Assembly (NCBI RefSeq): GCF_006065315.1 | Contig: NZ_CP040749.1 | Location: 1,626,501 to 1,690,500 of the forward strand | From: Aureibaculum algae | GTDB taxonomy: Bacteria > Bacteroidota > Bacteroidia > Flavobacteriales > Flavobacteriaceae | Direction: 5' to 3' | DNA length: 64,000 nt | Notes under the pieces: generated by a model | Told to the model about the DNA's origin: nothing | What the model saw: the letters and a program-made list of their open reading frames with translations, nothing else | Databases searched by the model: none | Position numbers and translations under genes: made by a program | Shown: piece by piece, positions 52,986 to 61,331 of the stretch | How positions within the stretch are numbered: position 1 is the first letter of the stretch | Layout of the letters: each line of letters starts with the position of its first letter

Positions 52986-53105
52986 AGTTGTTTATTTAAG
53001 CACCTAATTTAGCAACTATAAAATTAATGTAATGATGACTTCGAACGTTAGCCATGACACTTCAGGGTTTGTAAGTAGGCGAGAACTAGCCATTAATTTT
53101 ATATT
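52986..53105 (-). repeat. Repeat family A, copy A3
   Basis: It contains AAGCACCTAATTTAGCAACT (52999-53018), AGGGTTTGTAAGTAGGCGAG and CATTAATTTTATA. It ends just downstream (minus strand) of the XRE gene stop. This and A1 are the closest pair in the family. Confidence 0.75.
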
Positions 53106-53118
53106 TTGGTATCACCAG

Positions 53119-53697
53119 TTATTTTATTAGTTTTATTATGTTCGGATAAAAATTTCCAATTTTTCCATTTCTAATTTTAATAACACATATAATTGGTAAT
53201 ATTATGTTTATAACAAACAGTACTGGCCAAATATAAAACAAGAGAGACCTTGAACTTATTGGACCAAATTCTATATGTGTAATTTTTAGGAAGAACCATA
53301 TTATAAATGATAAGAAAGCAATAAATGTCCAAAGTATTTGGAAATTAATAAGGTTTATACCAATATCTTTAAGTCCAATTATTTTATCTTTTTTTGTTGA
53401 CCATAATATGAAAGGTAAAATTATATTTCCAGTTGGTATAATAAGACCTAATAGTACCGATAAGTGAAAGTATATTAAATAATTTATGTCAGTTTGTTTT
53501 CCATGGTCTCGTATGTCTTCTGCATTTAAATCTAAAACTTCGCAAATCAAATTCAATGTTTTTCCTCTGGGTTCATTTTCGTTATTTTCAATCCGCTGAA
53601 TAGTTCTTAAGTTAACTTTTGCAGATTCAGCCAACTCTTCTTGAGATAGTCCTTTTTTCTTTCTAACGTCTCTAATTTTCTTTCCGATTTCGTTCAT
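53119..53697 (-). CDS. XRE-type helix-turn-helix membrane regulator
   Basis: An N-terminal helix-turn-helix (about residues 3-58: KKIRDVRKKKGLSQEELAESA, RTIQRIENNENEPRG) is followed by four hydrophobic helices in the C-terminal two thirds. The membrane part could sense an envelope or small-molecule signal. No family-specific name is certain. It is flanked by repeat A3 and family B copy B2. Confidence 0.85.
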   Translation of the reverse strand: MNEIGKKIRDVRKKKGLSQEELAESAKVNLRTIQRIENNENEPRGKTLNLICEVLDLNAEDIRDHGKQTDINYLIYFHLSVLLGLIIPTGNIILPFILWSTKKDKIIGLKDIGINLINFQILWTFIAFLSFIIWFFLKITHIEFGPISSRSLLFYIWPVLFVINIILPIICVIKIRNGKIGNFYPNIIKLIK

Positions 53698-53828
53698 AAA
53701 TAATTAAGTTTATTTTTTGACAAAATTATTTATGAAACTATCATTTTGGTAACGGTTTAAATACGGCATTTTTACGACATTATTGTCTGTCATTGGGTTT
53801 GTTGAGTTCTAATTGGTGCTAACTAGGG

Positions 53829-54045
53829 TATAAACGTCCCGATACTTCGAGAGCGTTTATATCCGTTATGTTTATTAATGTTTTTTTATGTAATAATAAA
53901 GCCAAAGAAACAGCACTTCAAATGTGATGGAGTAGCGGTTTATTTAGCGACTGCCTTTCAAATGTAGTAATAAAATGGGGTTTAATCAAATTGAAAATTT
54001 GGGTAGCAACTGTGGTGCAAGTAAAGTGTAAAAAATGAAATAGTT
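53829..54045 (-). repeat. Repeat family B, copy B2
   Basis: It starts with a perfect hairpin (TATAAACG 53829-53836 with CGTTTATA 53854-53861) and contains AAAGAAACAGCACTTCAAA, GTAGCGGTTTATTTAGCGA, TGCCTTTCAAATGTAGTAAT and GGTAGCAACTGTGG. Copies B3 and B4 share the same blocks in the same order. It lies in a 396-base gap downstream (minus strand) of the amidohydrolase gene. GTTAGGC at 54073-54079 sits near its edge. Confidence 0.75.
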
Positions 54046-54093
54046 TTTACGTGTTTGATAACAAAATAAGATGTTAGGCTCAGTTTTTTTTAT

Positions 54094-55539
54094 CTAATAT
54101 TCTCTTCTTTTTTTCCATGTGTACTTATCTTTCATTGCTGTATTCCATTCTGCCAAATCTGATAACATTTTATCAATTTTAATCTTGTCAATCCATCGAC
54201 CATTTACAAAAACACCAAATATTTTTCGAGTGTTATTAATGTCGTTTAATGGGTTAGCGTCAAGCAAAACAAGGTCTGCAAATTTTCCAACTTCTACAGT
54301 TCCAATTTTGTCATCAATTTCAAGCCAAGTTGCAGGTAATCTCGTTGCTGAAATTAAAGCTTCTTTATTTGTTAAACCCGCATCAACTAATAACTCCAAT
54401 TCGTCATGCAATGAGAAACCTGTTATTATGCCAGATGTTCCAGCATCAGTTCCAGCAACCATAGGTACTCCAGCGTCTTTAAAAGCTATGATTATTTCTT
54501 TATGAAATGTAATTAGACTGTCTAAATAATTAAGAAAATCAGGACTTGAATGCTTATTGTAATTGTTTGATGTTAACCATTTATCTTTTAAAAGTGGATG
54601 TACATATTGTAAAGTTTTCATTGATCGAATCGAATCGAGCGATTGAACTTGGTCTCTTATTTTTACAATAGCTATCAAATTTGGGATTAACCATGTACCA
54701 TTTTCTTTTGCTAGTTGAGCAAAATATTGAGCCTCTTTTTTTGTCTTATCTTGATTTCTTATCTGTTTAGAAAATTCTTCAGCGTGGGCAACTAAACCAA
54801 AATGTGGAATAAAAGCTTTTTCTGTTTGACCCTTAAACGCATCTGGAATATGTCCAACAACTTTTAGTCCTTGTTTTTCAGCTTCATCTACAAGTGCTGT
54901 AAAAGACTCCATATTTAATTGAGAATATGCTTTAACAAAATTGTAACCTTCAGCTTTTACAATTCTAACAGCTTGTCGTGCATCTGTAGCTGTGTTTACG
55001 ATTCGTCCACCATTATTCGGATCTCCACCATTTATCATTGGTGCTATAGCCATTCGTGGCCCTATGACGTCTCCTTTTGTAATTTCATTTCTTTGTCCAA
55101 AATGCTCAACTCTTCCTCCAAGTTCAAATATGGTTGTAACACCATTCGCTATATAGGTTGTCATAACATCTTGAGTGTCCATAAAAAATGTTGCACCTTG
55201 TGTAGGTGAATTTTCTCTAAAATTTAAATCTGCATTGGTATGTACGTGCATATCAATAAGCCCAGGAATTAACCATTTTCCAGTTCCGTCTATAATTTTC
55301 ACATTATTTGGAATGATTTTATTAATTGATACTATTTTTTTGTTTTCAATAACTACAGTAGCATTTTCAATAATGCTATTTTCTTCTGTCATTGTAATGA
55401 TATTCACATTCTCGATTGCAAAAAGGGATTGCTTTTGAAGTTCTTGTTGTTGTGAATTATTTCTGGATGATTCTTTGCATCCTATTAAGACTAGTGAAAA
55501 TAATAAGAAAATTAAGGATAAAAATTTAATATTATTCAT
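54094..55539 (-). CDS. Amidohydrolase-family lipoprotein
   Basis: A lipobox (LIGC, C21 from ATG 55539) anchors an amidohydrolase superfamily protein. Metal-site motifs are visible: DMHVHTN (HxH) and the later MVAGTDAGTSG (Asp ligand). The beta-strand LIPGLIDMHVH start and the C-terminal DKIGTVEVGKFADLVLLDANPL pattern match imidazolonepropionase-like proteins. The substrate is unknown. A TTG-type start at 55563 would lengthen the N-terminus unusually. The gene is divergent from the cupin gene at 55847. Confidence 0.9.
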   Translation of the reverse strand: MNNIKFLSLIFLLFSLVLIGCKESSRNNSQQQELQKQSLFAIENVNIITMTEENSIIENATVVIENKKIVSINKIIPNNVKIIDGTGKWLIPGLIDMHVHTNADLNFRENSPTQGATFFMDTQDVMTTYIANGVTTIFELGGRVEHFGQRNEITKGDVIGPRMAIAPMINGGDPNNGGRIVNTATDARQAVRIVKAEGYNFVKAYSQLNMESFTALVDEAEKQGLKVVGHIPDAFKGQTEKAFIPHFGLVAHAEEFSKQIRNQDKTKKEAQYFAQLAKENGTWLIPNLIAIVKIRDQVQSLDSIRSMKTLQYVHPLLKDKWLTSNNYNKHSSPDFLNYLDSLITFHKEIIIAFKDAGVPMVAGTDAGTSGIITGFSLHDELELLVDAGLTNKEALISATRLPATWLEIDDKIGTVEVGKFADLVLLDANPLNDINNTRKIFGVFVNGRWIDKIKIDKMLSDLAEWNTAMKDKYTWKKRREY

Positions 55540-55772
55540 TGAAATGTTTTTATAGATAGACAAATCTATTGGCTAATTGTTACACTTTTTAAAAGTATTT
55601 TCAATTTTTGAAAGGTCTAGTTCTGAAATATGTTATCAATTTCAAATTATTATCTTTATGTTTTTGCAAGAGCAACTCTTGGTCAGTTAGTTTTGGATAC
55701 GTGTTTATTTTCAATTTCTTTCAAATTTATAATTTTGACATACTCAGTCAATTTTTTGAAAGGCATGGTCAA

Positions 55773-55801
55773 TTGAGGCATATATTTTCTTTCTAATTTT
55801 G
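55773..55801 (+). promoter_or_regulatory. Bacteroidetes promoter with -33 and -7 boxes (cupin gene)
   Basis: TTG at 55773-55775 and TAATTTTG at 55794-55801 are 18 bases apart, as in the -33/-7 promoter of Bacteroidetes. The cupin ATG is at 55847, with a leader of about 40 bases. Confidence 0.65.
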
Positions 55802-55846
55802 TATTATAAATCAATACGTCTGTGTTTAACCTTAAAAAATTCAATT

Positions 55847-56569
55847 ATGATTAAAAATAAAAATGTAATTAAAGTAATGGTATTAGGTGTCTTATTCATC
55901 ATATTTACTATGGTTCAAGGTTGCGGTAAGACTAAGGATAATCACAAAAAAGCTAATGAACAAATAGCCGAGATTTCACTTGAAGAAGAAGGAGGAGAGC
56001 CACATACGCATAAAGAAGAAATAGAACCGCATACGCATAGTCATTCACCTCAATCAGATCCTGGAAAAAGAATATTAAAACCAGAAGATGTAAAAGGATT
56101 GTGGGTGTTTCCTGAAAGTAAAGACAAATTAGGTTCTGGAGGATTACTTAAAATTTATATGGATGCTGAAAGTCATCCTCAAGCTTCTTCAGGTTTTGCT
56201 AAATATGAGTTGGGAGTGGGTGGAGCTCTACCTGAACACAAACATAATAAAACAGAAGAGATTGCTTATTTTCTTTCAGGAAAGGGGATTGTTATAAGTT
56301 ACGAGAATAATAAGAAGATAGAGACTGTTGTTGAAGAAGGATATGTATGGTATACAGCACCAGGGGAATGGCATTCGTTTAAAAATACAGGAGATGTACC
56401 TTTAAAATTGGTGTTTGCAACGATACCAAATGCCAAACATGGTTTGTTGAATTTCTTTAAAAAAGTAAGTGCAGAACCTGGGAAACAGGCTACTGCATTA
56501 AGTGCGGAAGAGTTTGCAAAACTTGCGTCAGAAAATGACATGATCTTAAAGCCTGCAAAAATTGAGTAG
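55847..56569 (+). CDS. Cupin-domain lipoprotein with histidine-rich segment
   Basis: A signal peptide with lipobox (VQGC, C23) is followed by a histidine- and glutamate-rich linker (HTHKEEIEPHTHSHSP, about residues 50-65) and a cupin domain. The domain has GALPEHKHNKTEEIAYFLSGKG and APGEWHSFKNTG metal-binding histidines. The histidine linker could bind metal. The enzyme activity, if any, is unknown. It leads a plus-strand group with an AraC regulator and an acyl-CoA dehydrogenase-like gene. Confidence 0.85.
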   Translation: MIKNKNVIKVMVLGVLFIIFTMVQGCGKTKDNHKKANEQIAEISLEEEGGEPHTHKEEIEPHTHSHSPQSDPGKRILKPEDVKGLWVFPESKDKLGSGGLLKIYMDAESHPQASSGFAKYELGVGGALPEHKHNKTEEIAYFLSGKGIVISYENNKKIETVVEEGYVWYTAPGEWHSFKNTGDVPLKLVFATIPNAKHGLLNFFKKVSAEPGKQATALSAEEFAKLASENDMILKPAKIE

Positions 56570-56732
56570 CATTTATTTTCTTGTTTGTGTTTTGGTCGCA
56601 TAACACATTTCATTAAGCTGGAATCAATTTTACAGTGTGTAAAAAATAAGTTTAGCCTATGGTAAAATGATTCTTATAAGTTGATTCCTTTAGAAAATTG
56701 TATTTTTAAGGTATAAACCTCATTTAAAAATT

Positions 56733-57599
56733 ATGGGTAACGGTTACGATATAGCAAAAAACAATCCTACATTCAAGAAAATTGAAGTGTCATCTCTTAT
56801 GTTTTCGGAATACCGATGTATGGAGGAAAAATCGATTTTTACGGCATGGTCTCATTTAAACTACTTTATTTATGTATTAGAGGGTAAAAAGAAATGGCGA
56901 ACATTAGAACATAGCTATATGGCTCATGCCAATGATGTGCTTTTTGTAAAAAAAGGAGCTAACATAATTCATAAGTTTTTCGATTCAGATTTTTGTGCCA
57001 TGGTTATCTTTATTCCTGATGCGTATATAAAAGATTTTATTTCTCAAAAACCTGAAATAGGAAGTAATTTTAAAAAAAATATACCAAGTGATAGTGTAAT
57101 TCCACTAAAATTAGATAGAATATTAACCACCTATTTTGCTTCTTTGATGGCATACTTTTTTAATGAGGAAAAACCTTCAAATTATTTGATGGAAATTAAG
57201 TTTCAGGAATTATTGGTCAACATGTTATCACTCTCTTCCAATCCTAAAATTGGGAGTTATTTTAAGCAGATCTCACAACATGTAAAACCATCTATTAAAA
57301 ATATAATGGAGGCTAATTTTATTTATAATCTATCTCTAGAAGAATTTGCCAGACTTACACATCGAAGTTTAAGTACCTTTAACCGTGATTTTTATAGTAC
57401 CTACGAAACTTCACCAGGAAAATGGCTTACCAAAAAGAGAGTGTTACATGCTAAAAAATTATTAGAGAATACGCAGCAAAAAATATATGAAGTGGCTTTT
57501 GATTGTGGTTTTGAAAGTCCGGCACATTTTGCAAGAGTTTTCAAGAATGAAAATGGAATAACTCCTTTAAAATTTCAAAAAGCACAGCTGTCTGTTTAA
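56733..57599 (+). CDS. AraC-family transcriptional regulator
   Basis: An N-terminal cupin-like sensing domain (about residues 1-170) is followed by a double helix-turn-helix (LSLEEFARLTHRSLSTFNRD, KIYEVAFDCGFESPAHFARV). At 288 residues it is standard length. It lies between the cupin lipoprotein and the acyl-CoA-dehydrogenase-like gene and probably controls one or both. Confidence 0.88.
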   Translation: MGNGYDIAKNNPTFKKIEVSSLMFSEYRCMEEKSIFTAWSHLNYFIYVLEGKKKWRTLEHSYMAHANDVLFVKKGANIIHKFFDSDFCAMVIFIPDAYIKDFISQKPEIGSNFKKNIPSDSVIPLKLDRILTTYFASLMAYFFNEEKPSNYLMEIKFQELLVNMLSLSSNPKIGSYFKQISQHVKPSIKNIMEANFIYNLSLEEFARLTHRSLSTFNRDFYSTYETSPGKWLTKKRVLHAKKLLENTQQKIYEVAFDCGFESPAHFARVFKNENGITPLKFQKAQLSV

Positions 57600-57631
57600 T
57601 AACAGTTAAAAATTATGTTGAACTCTTGATT

Positions 57632-58768
57632 ATGGATATTCAAACAAATAAGCAAACAAAAGCTTCCTCAAAAGAATGGTTGCATCTAATAGGCGAGCTA
57701 GGAGAACAATTGGCAACAAACGGTATAGCTCATGACCATAACGATAGCTTTGTAGTTGATAATTATCAATTATTAAAAAAAAATGGATATTTAAAAGCTA
57801 TGATTCCAAAATCTTTGGGTGGTGGCGGAGTTTCCTTCAAGGAGATGTGTGAAATATTGATAAAAATTGCACATTATTGTCCATCAACAGCGTTGGCCCT
57901 ATCTATGCATCAGCATCTTCTTGCCGCAAGTATTTGGAAGTATATACATCAAGGTACAGGAGCAGACTTTTTAAAAGAAGTAGCTGAAAAAAATCAAGTT
58001 TTGGTTAGTACGGGTGCACGTGATTGGTTAGACTCTAATGGAAGTATGACAAAAACAGCTGGAGGTTATTTGGTTTCTGCAAAAAAACAATTTGCCAGTC
58101 AATCTGCAATAGGAGATGTTTTAGTGACAAGCATACCTTATAATGACCCAGAAGAGGGCTGGCAAGTGTTCCATTTTTCAGTGCCTATGAACACTGATGG
58201 GATACAATTATTAGATGATTGGCATACATTGGGGATGCGTGGTACAGGTTCACAAACTGTAACTCTTGAAAATGTGCTCGTTTCAGAAAATTCTATTGTA
58301 ATGAAAAGAGCAAAAGGTGAATTTCCTATGTTTTGGAATGTAGTTCTAACGGTTGCATTGCCTTTAATTATGGCTCCTTATATTGGAATTGCTGAGAAAG
58401 CGATGAAGATTACACTAGAAAAGTTAAAAGTAAAACAACATAAACTACCCCACATTACCCTTTTATTGGGCGAATTGTACAATAGCCTTACATTAGCTCA
58501 AGTGCTCCATAAAGACATGATTGCAATAGCTAACAATTTAGATTTTCAGCCCGATGATAGTATTGGTATCCAAATATTGGCTAGAAAGACGTTGGTTGCT
58601 AAAGCATGTAAGGAAACGGTCAATAAAGCCATGGAAACAGTAGGTGGACAAAGTTTTTACCGAATATTTGAACTTGAACGGCTCTTCCGTGATGTACAAG
58701 CGGTAGGTTTTCATACTTTACCCGAAAAACAACAGCAGCATTTTACAGGAGAATTTTTATTAAAATAA
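57632..58768 (+). CDS. Acyl-CoA dehydrogenase-like flavoprotein
   Basis: This 378-residue protein has the acyl-CoA dehydrogenase fold. The N-terminal part (KNGYLKAMIPKSLGGGGVSFKEM) is followed by a flavin-binding segment (DDWHTLGMRGTGSQTVTLENV) and the C-terminal helical bundle. The family includes acyl-CoA dehydrogenases and the DszC/sulfur-acquisition or hydroxylase-type monooxygenases. No partner reductase is adjacent. A TTG at 57626 is an alternative; ATG 57632 (MDIQTNKQ) is preferred. It probably acts on a small acyl or aromatic substrate, unspecified here. Confidence 0.85.
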   Translation: MDIQTNKQTKASSKEWLHLIGELGEQLATNGIAHDHNDSFVVDNYQLLKKNGYLKAMIPKSLGGGGVSFKEMCEILIKIAHYCPSTALALSMHQHLLAASIWKYIHQGTGADFLKEVAEKNQVLVSTGARDWLDSNGSMTKTAGGYLVSAKKQFASQSAIGDVLVTSIPYNDPEEGWQVFHFSVPMNTDGIQLLDDWHTLGMRGTGSQTVTLENVLVSENSIVMKRAKGEFPMFWNVVLTVALPLIMAPYIGIAEKAMKITLEKLKVKQHKLPHITLLLGELYNSLTLAQVLHKDMIAIANNLDFQPDDSIGIQILARKTLVAKACKETVNKAMETVGGQSFYRIFELERLFRDVQAVGFHTLPEKQQQHFTGEFLLK

Positions 58769-58827
58769 AAAAAAATTGCCACTATGCTTGTATATGATTT
58801 GCATTGCCAGATTTTTATGTTCGTTTG

Positions 58828-58945
58828 TGGCGTGTTTAAGTTGCTAGATTAGAAAATGCAAACTAAATAGAATTCCGAAGTCTCGAAACACGAACCCCGA
58901 CCTTTTGGGACTCAGAAGTAGGCTAGATTAGCAATTATTATAAAT
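58828..58945 (-). repeat. Repeat family A, copy A4
   Basis: Recognisable as GTTTAAGTTGCTAGATTAGA, the palindromic middle CCGAAG-TCTCGAAACACGAAC, GACTCAGAAGTAGGCTAG and AGCAATTATTATAAATGG. It lies just downstream (minus strand) of the 158-residue protein gene. Confidence 0.62.
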
Positions 58946-58961
58946 GGTGTTGTACCCGACA

Positions 58962-59438
58962 CTAATTTGTAATTAAAAAAATCATGATTACCATAAATGC
59001 AGCTATTCTTTTGTAATAATTAAAAGAGAATAATCCTGAAATTAAGAGCAAATCGTTTTCGATAGTTGATTTTATATTTCCGCCACTTAATCCTGATGTT
59101 TTATATTCAATCAATTTTTTTTCATTCTCTCGAATACTCCATTTGTTTCCCCAAAAACTATCTGATTTCCATTCAAATTTTTGTTCGTTTAAAAATATTT
59201 CCGCTTTATTAATCCAAGAATTAAATTTTATTTTTCCGATTCGGTTTTTAGATTTTAAATCCGTTATTTCAATTTCGGAGCTAAATATTCCCTTCTTTTT
59301 GAAGTTATAATTTGATTCGTTCATATTTCCATAAACAGTTTCGCTAAACATTTTCTGTTTAAGTTCTCCTGTTTTACTATCATTTAAAAATAATTCGTAA
59401 TTTGAAGAGAAGAATTCTTTTTTCCATTTATAGTTCAT
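58962..59438 (-). CDS. Unknown 158-residue protein with C-terminal membrane helix
   Basis: The protein is charged with beta periodicity (KSKNRIGKIKFNSWINKAEIF, FEWKSDSFWGNKWSIR) and ends in a hydrophobic helix (AAFMVIMIFLITN), suggesting a tail-anchored or membrane-bound protein. No family was recognised. Copies A4 (downstream) and B3 (upstream) flank it, in the cassette-like pattern. Confidence 0.6.
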   Translation of the reverse strand: MNYKWKKEFFSSNYELFLNDSKTGELKQKMFSETVYGNMNESNYNFKKKGIFSSEIEITDLKSKNRIGKIKFNSWINKAEIFLNEQKFEWKSDSFWGNKWSIRENEKKLIEYKTSGLSGGNIKSTIENDLLLISGLFSFNYYKRIAAFMVIMIFLITN

Positions 59439-59460
59439 TTTGTTTTATATAAAACGATTA

Positions 59461-59680
59461 TATAACCGTCCCGATACTTCGGGAGCCTTCATACCCGTTA
59501 TGGTATTTTCTTGATTTAAGAAGCTAAAGAAACAGCACTTCAAAGGTGTTGGAGTAGCGGTTTTATTTAGCGACTGCCTTTCAAATGTAGTAATAAAATG
59601 GCGTTAAATCAAATTGAAAATTTTAGTAGTAACTGTGGGCAAGTGTAGTATGAAAAATTAGTGAGTTTTACTTTTTTTTA
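59461..59680 (-). repeat. Repeat family B, copy B3
   Basis: It contains TATAACCGTCCCGATACTTC with GGGAG (a hairpin), AAGCTAAAGAAACAGCACTT, GTAGCGGTTTTATTTAGCGA, TTTCAAATGTAGTAATAAAA and GTGAGTTTTACTTTTT. Copy B2 is nearly identical in its core. It lies between the 158-residue gene and the fatty-acid-hydroxylase gene. Confidence 0.75.
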
Positions 59681-59716
59681 TCACAATACATGGTTTTGTG
59701 TTTCGTGCTTTATTTT

Positions 59717-60523
59717 TTATTTATCAAGTCGTTTAATATTGATAAATGGACTCATCAACAAATACCAAAAACGTTGTTTTTTTGAACCTTCAAATTCAAT
59801 CAATCCATATTTTATTTTATCAACAGGTAATTCTTTAAAGGTGCCAAAAAGTTTATCCCAAATAATAAACATATTTCCATAATTGGAATCTGTGTATTCT
59901 TGGTCTTGATGATGGTGTACTTTATGAAAATTTGGTGTGACGAATATTTTTCCAAAAAAGGAGTCAACCCAGTTCGGAAAACCAAAGCTAACATGATGTA
60001 CTACGAACAACGGCATGTAAAGAATCCAACGAAGAATAATTATTTTTATATCCAAACCAAATAAAATTCCAGCTACAAAAACCGAAGCATTATCTAAGAT
60101 TACATCAAAAGGATGTGCTCTAAATGAGGTGGAGCTATCCATTTTTGTATCACTGTGATGGACTCTATGCAAACGCCAAAACAAATGCCATTTATGATTA
60201 AGACGATGTGCCCAATAACTTACAAAATCAATTGCTATAATTCCCACAATAATTTTTATTATGTATGGCATTTCAATTTGGTTGAGTAAACCAATATTAT
60301 TTTCAGCAACCCAGTCAAATACAAAAACAAAAAGAGATGCAATTACTATGTTCAAAATGATGTAACCTGCCTGCAAAATAACACTATGAAAAAGGTGTAT
60401 ACTATTTTTCTTAATCGCCGAACCGTTTTCTAAAAATTGCTCAATAGTAAAGAAAATTGCGAGTAATATCACGAACATTTTATCTGCATCAATACGTATT
60501 AGGCTTTCAATAATAGTGTTCAT
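59717..60523 (-). CDS. Sterol desaturase / fatty acid hydroxylase family membrane protein
   Basis: This integral membrane di-iron oxygenase has several hydrophobic helices. The histidine boxes are visible: HRLNH (H106-H110), HRVHH (H119, H122-H123) and HKVHHH (H200, H203-H205), which match the family's three metal-binding motifs. It probably hydroxylates or desaturates a lipid; the substrate is unknown. It sits between repeat B3 and a short gap with the lipocalin-like gene. Confidence 0.92.
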   Translation of the reverse strand: MNTIIESLIRIDADKMFVILLAIFFTIEQFLENGSAIKKNSIHLFHSVILQAGYIILNIVIASLFVFVFDWVAENNIGLLNQIEMPYIIKIIVGIIAIDFVSYWAHRLNHKWHLFWRLHRVHHSDTKMDSSTSFRAHPFDVILDNASVFVAGILFGLDIKIIILRWILYMPLFVVHHVSFGFPNWVDSFFGKIFVTPNFHKVHHHQDQEYTDSNYGNMFIIWDKLFGTFKELPVDKIKYGLIEFEGSKKQRFWYLLMSPFINIKRLDK

Positions 60524-60698
60524 TTATGTTAGGTTTATGTTTTAATCGCTTGGCACACAACGGTCTGGATTTGATTCCATTGCGAACGAAAATCCGTAGG
60601 ATTTTCCGAAGTAGAAAATAAGCCAAGTAAATTTACACAAACTTTTGGATTCATCATCAAACCCAGCATTGGATTGTATGAAATGTTACACACAGTTT

Positions 60699-61133
60699 TT
60701 ATGGAGCTGAGTTTATCTTTTTAAATTTATACGCACAACCCTCAACACAAAATATATAAGTTGGGTTTATAAATAGATACTTTGATTCAAAGTTTATTTT
60801 TTCAATAAATACGCCTGCTGAGTTTTCAATTCCAGTTGTGAATCCTTCGCAACCGTAGATTAAAGTTAATACATTTGATTCAATTGAGTATGTGCCATAT
60901 GTACATTCCGAGAACCTATTTGATGAAAATGTACGATTATCTAAAAAAGTATACTTATATCCGTTATCTACAGAACTCCAATTCCCAGGTCCACCAGCAC
61001 TTTGGTAAGTTTCTACTAGTTGCCAAGTTCCTATAATTGATTTCTCTTGGTTTACTTCGTTATCATTGTTACTACACCCAAAGAATGAAATAACAACTAA
61101 ACAAAAAATCCCAATTTTTAATTTTGTTTTCAT
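60699..61133 (-). CDS. Lipocalin-like lipoprotein
   Basis: A lipobox (FFGC, C20) is followed by a domain of about 120 residues with the pattern IIGTWQLVETYQSAGGPG and KYTFLDNRTFSSNRF. A C-terminal cysteine-containing strand (YIFCVEGCAYKF) also occurs. This is the calycin-like organisation seen in many Bacteroidetes lipoproteins. Ligand unknown. Upstream lies repeat family A copy A5. Confidence 0.78.
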   Translation of the reverse strand: MKTKLKIGIFCLVVISFFGCSNNDNEVNQEKSIIGTWQLVETYQSAGGPGNWSSVDNGYKYTFLDNRTFSSNRFSECTYGTYSIESNVLTLIYGCEGFTTGIENSAGVFIEKINFESKYLFINPTYIFCVEGCAYKFKKINSAP

Positions 61134-61204
61134 CGGCTGAATTTTTTTATAAGATGAATATACACTCCAGAGGTTGCGTTAAATTGGCAACAATGGTCTT
61201 GATT

Positions 61205-61312
61205 AGTTGCGTATTTTACACTAAAATTAGCAAATAAATCGCAGATAGAAAGTCCGAGAGTCCCGATGCTTCGGGATTCGTGAATAGATTAATGCCAAGC
61301 AATTAATTTTAT
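61205..61312 (-). repeat. Repeat family A, copy A5
   Basis: The block reads ACACTAAAATTAGCAAATAAA, AGTCCGAGAGTCCCGATGCT with CGGGA (a hairpin core) and ATTAATGCCAAGCAATTAAT. It sits about 20 bases downstream (minus strand) of the erythromycin-esterase-like gene. Confidence 0.65.
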
Positions 61313-61331
61313 ACGGAGTAGTAGAGCCTTT

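Noticed and set aside
53829..54079. Classical integron attC site (GTTAGGC at 54073-54079)
   Set aside because: The core-like heptamer occurs once and no matching RYYYAAC partner at attC spacing was found in family B. Integrase is absent, so only a general cassette-like analogy is made.
54119..54505. Plus-strand reading frame inside the amidohydrolase gene
   Set aside because: It is antisense to a conserved coding sequence and shows no homology features.
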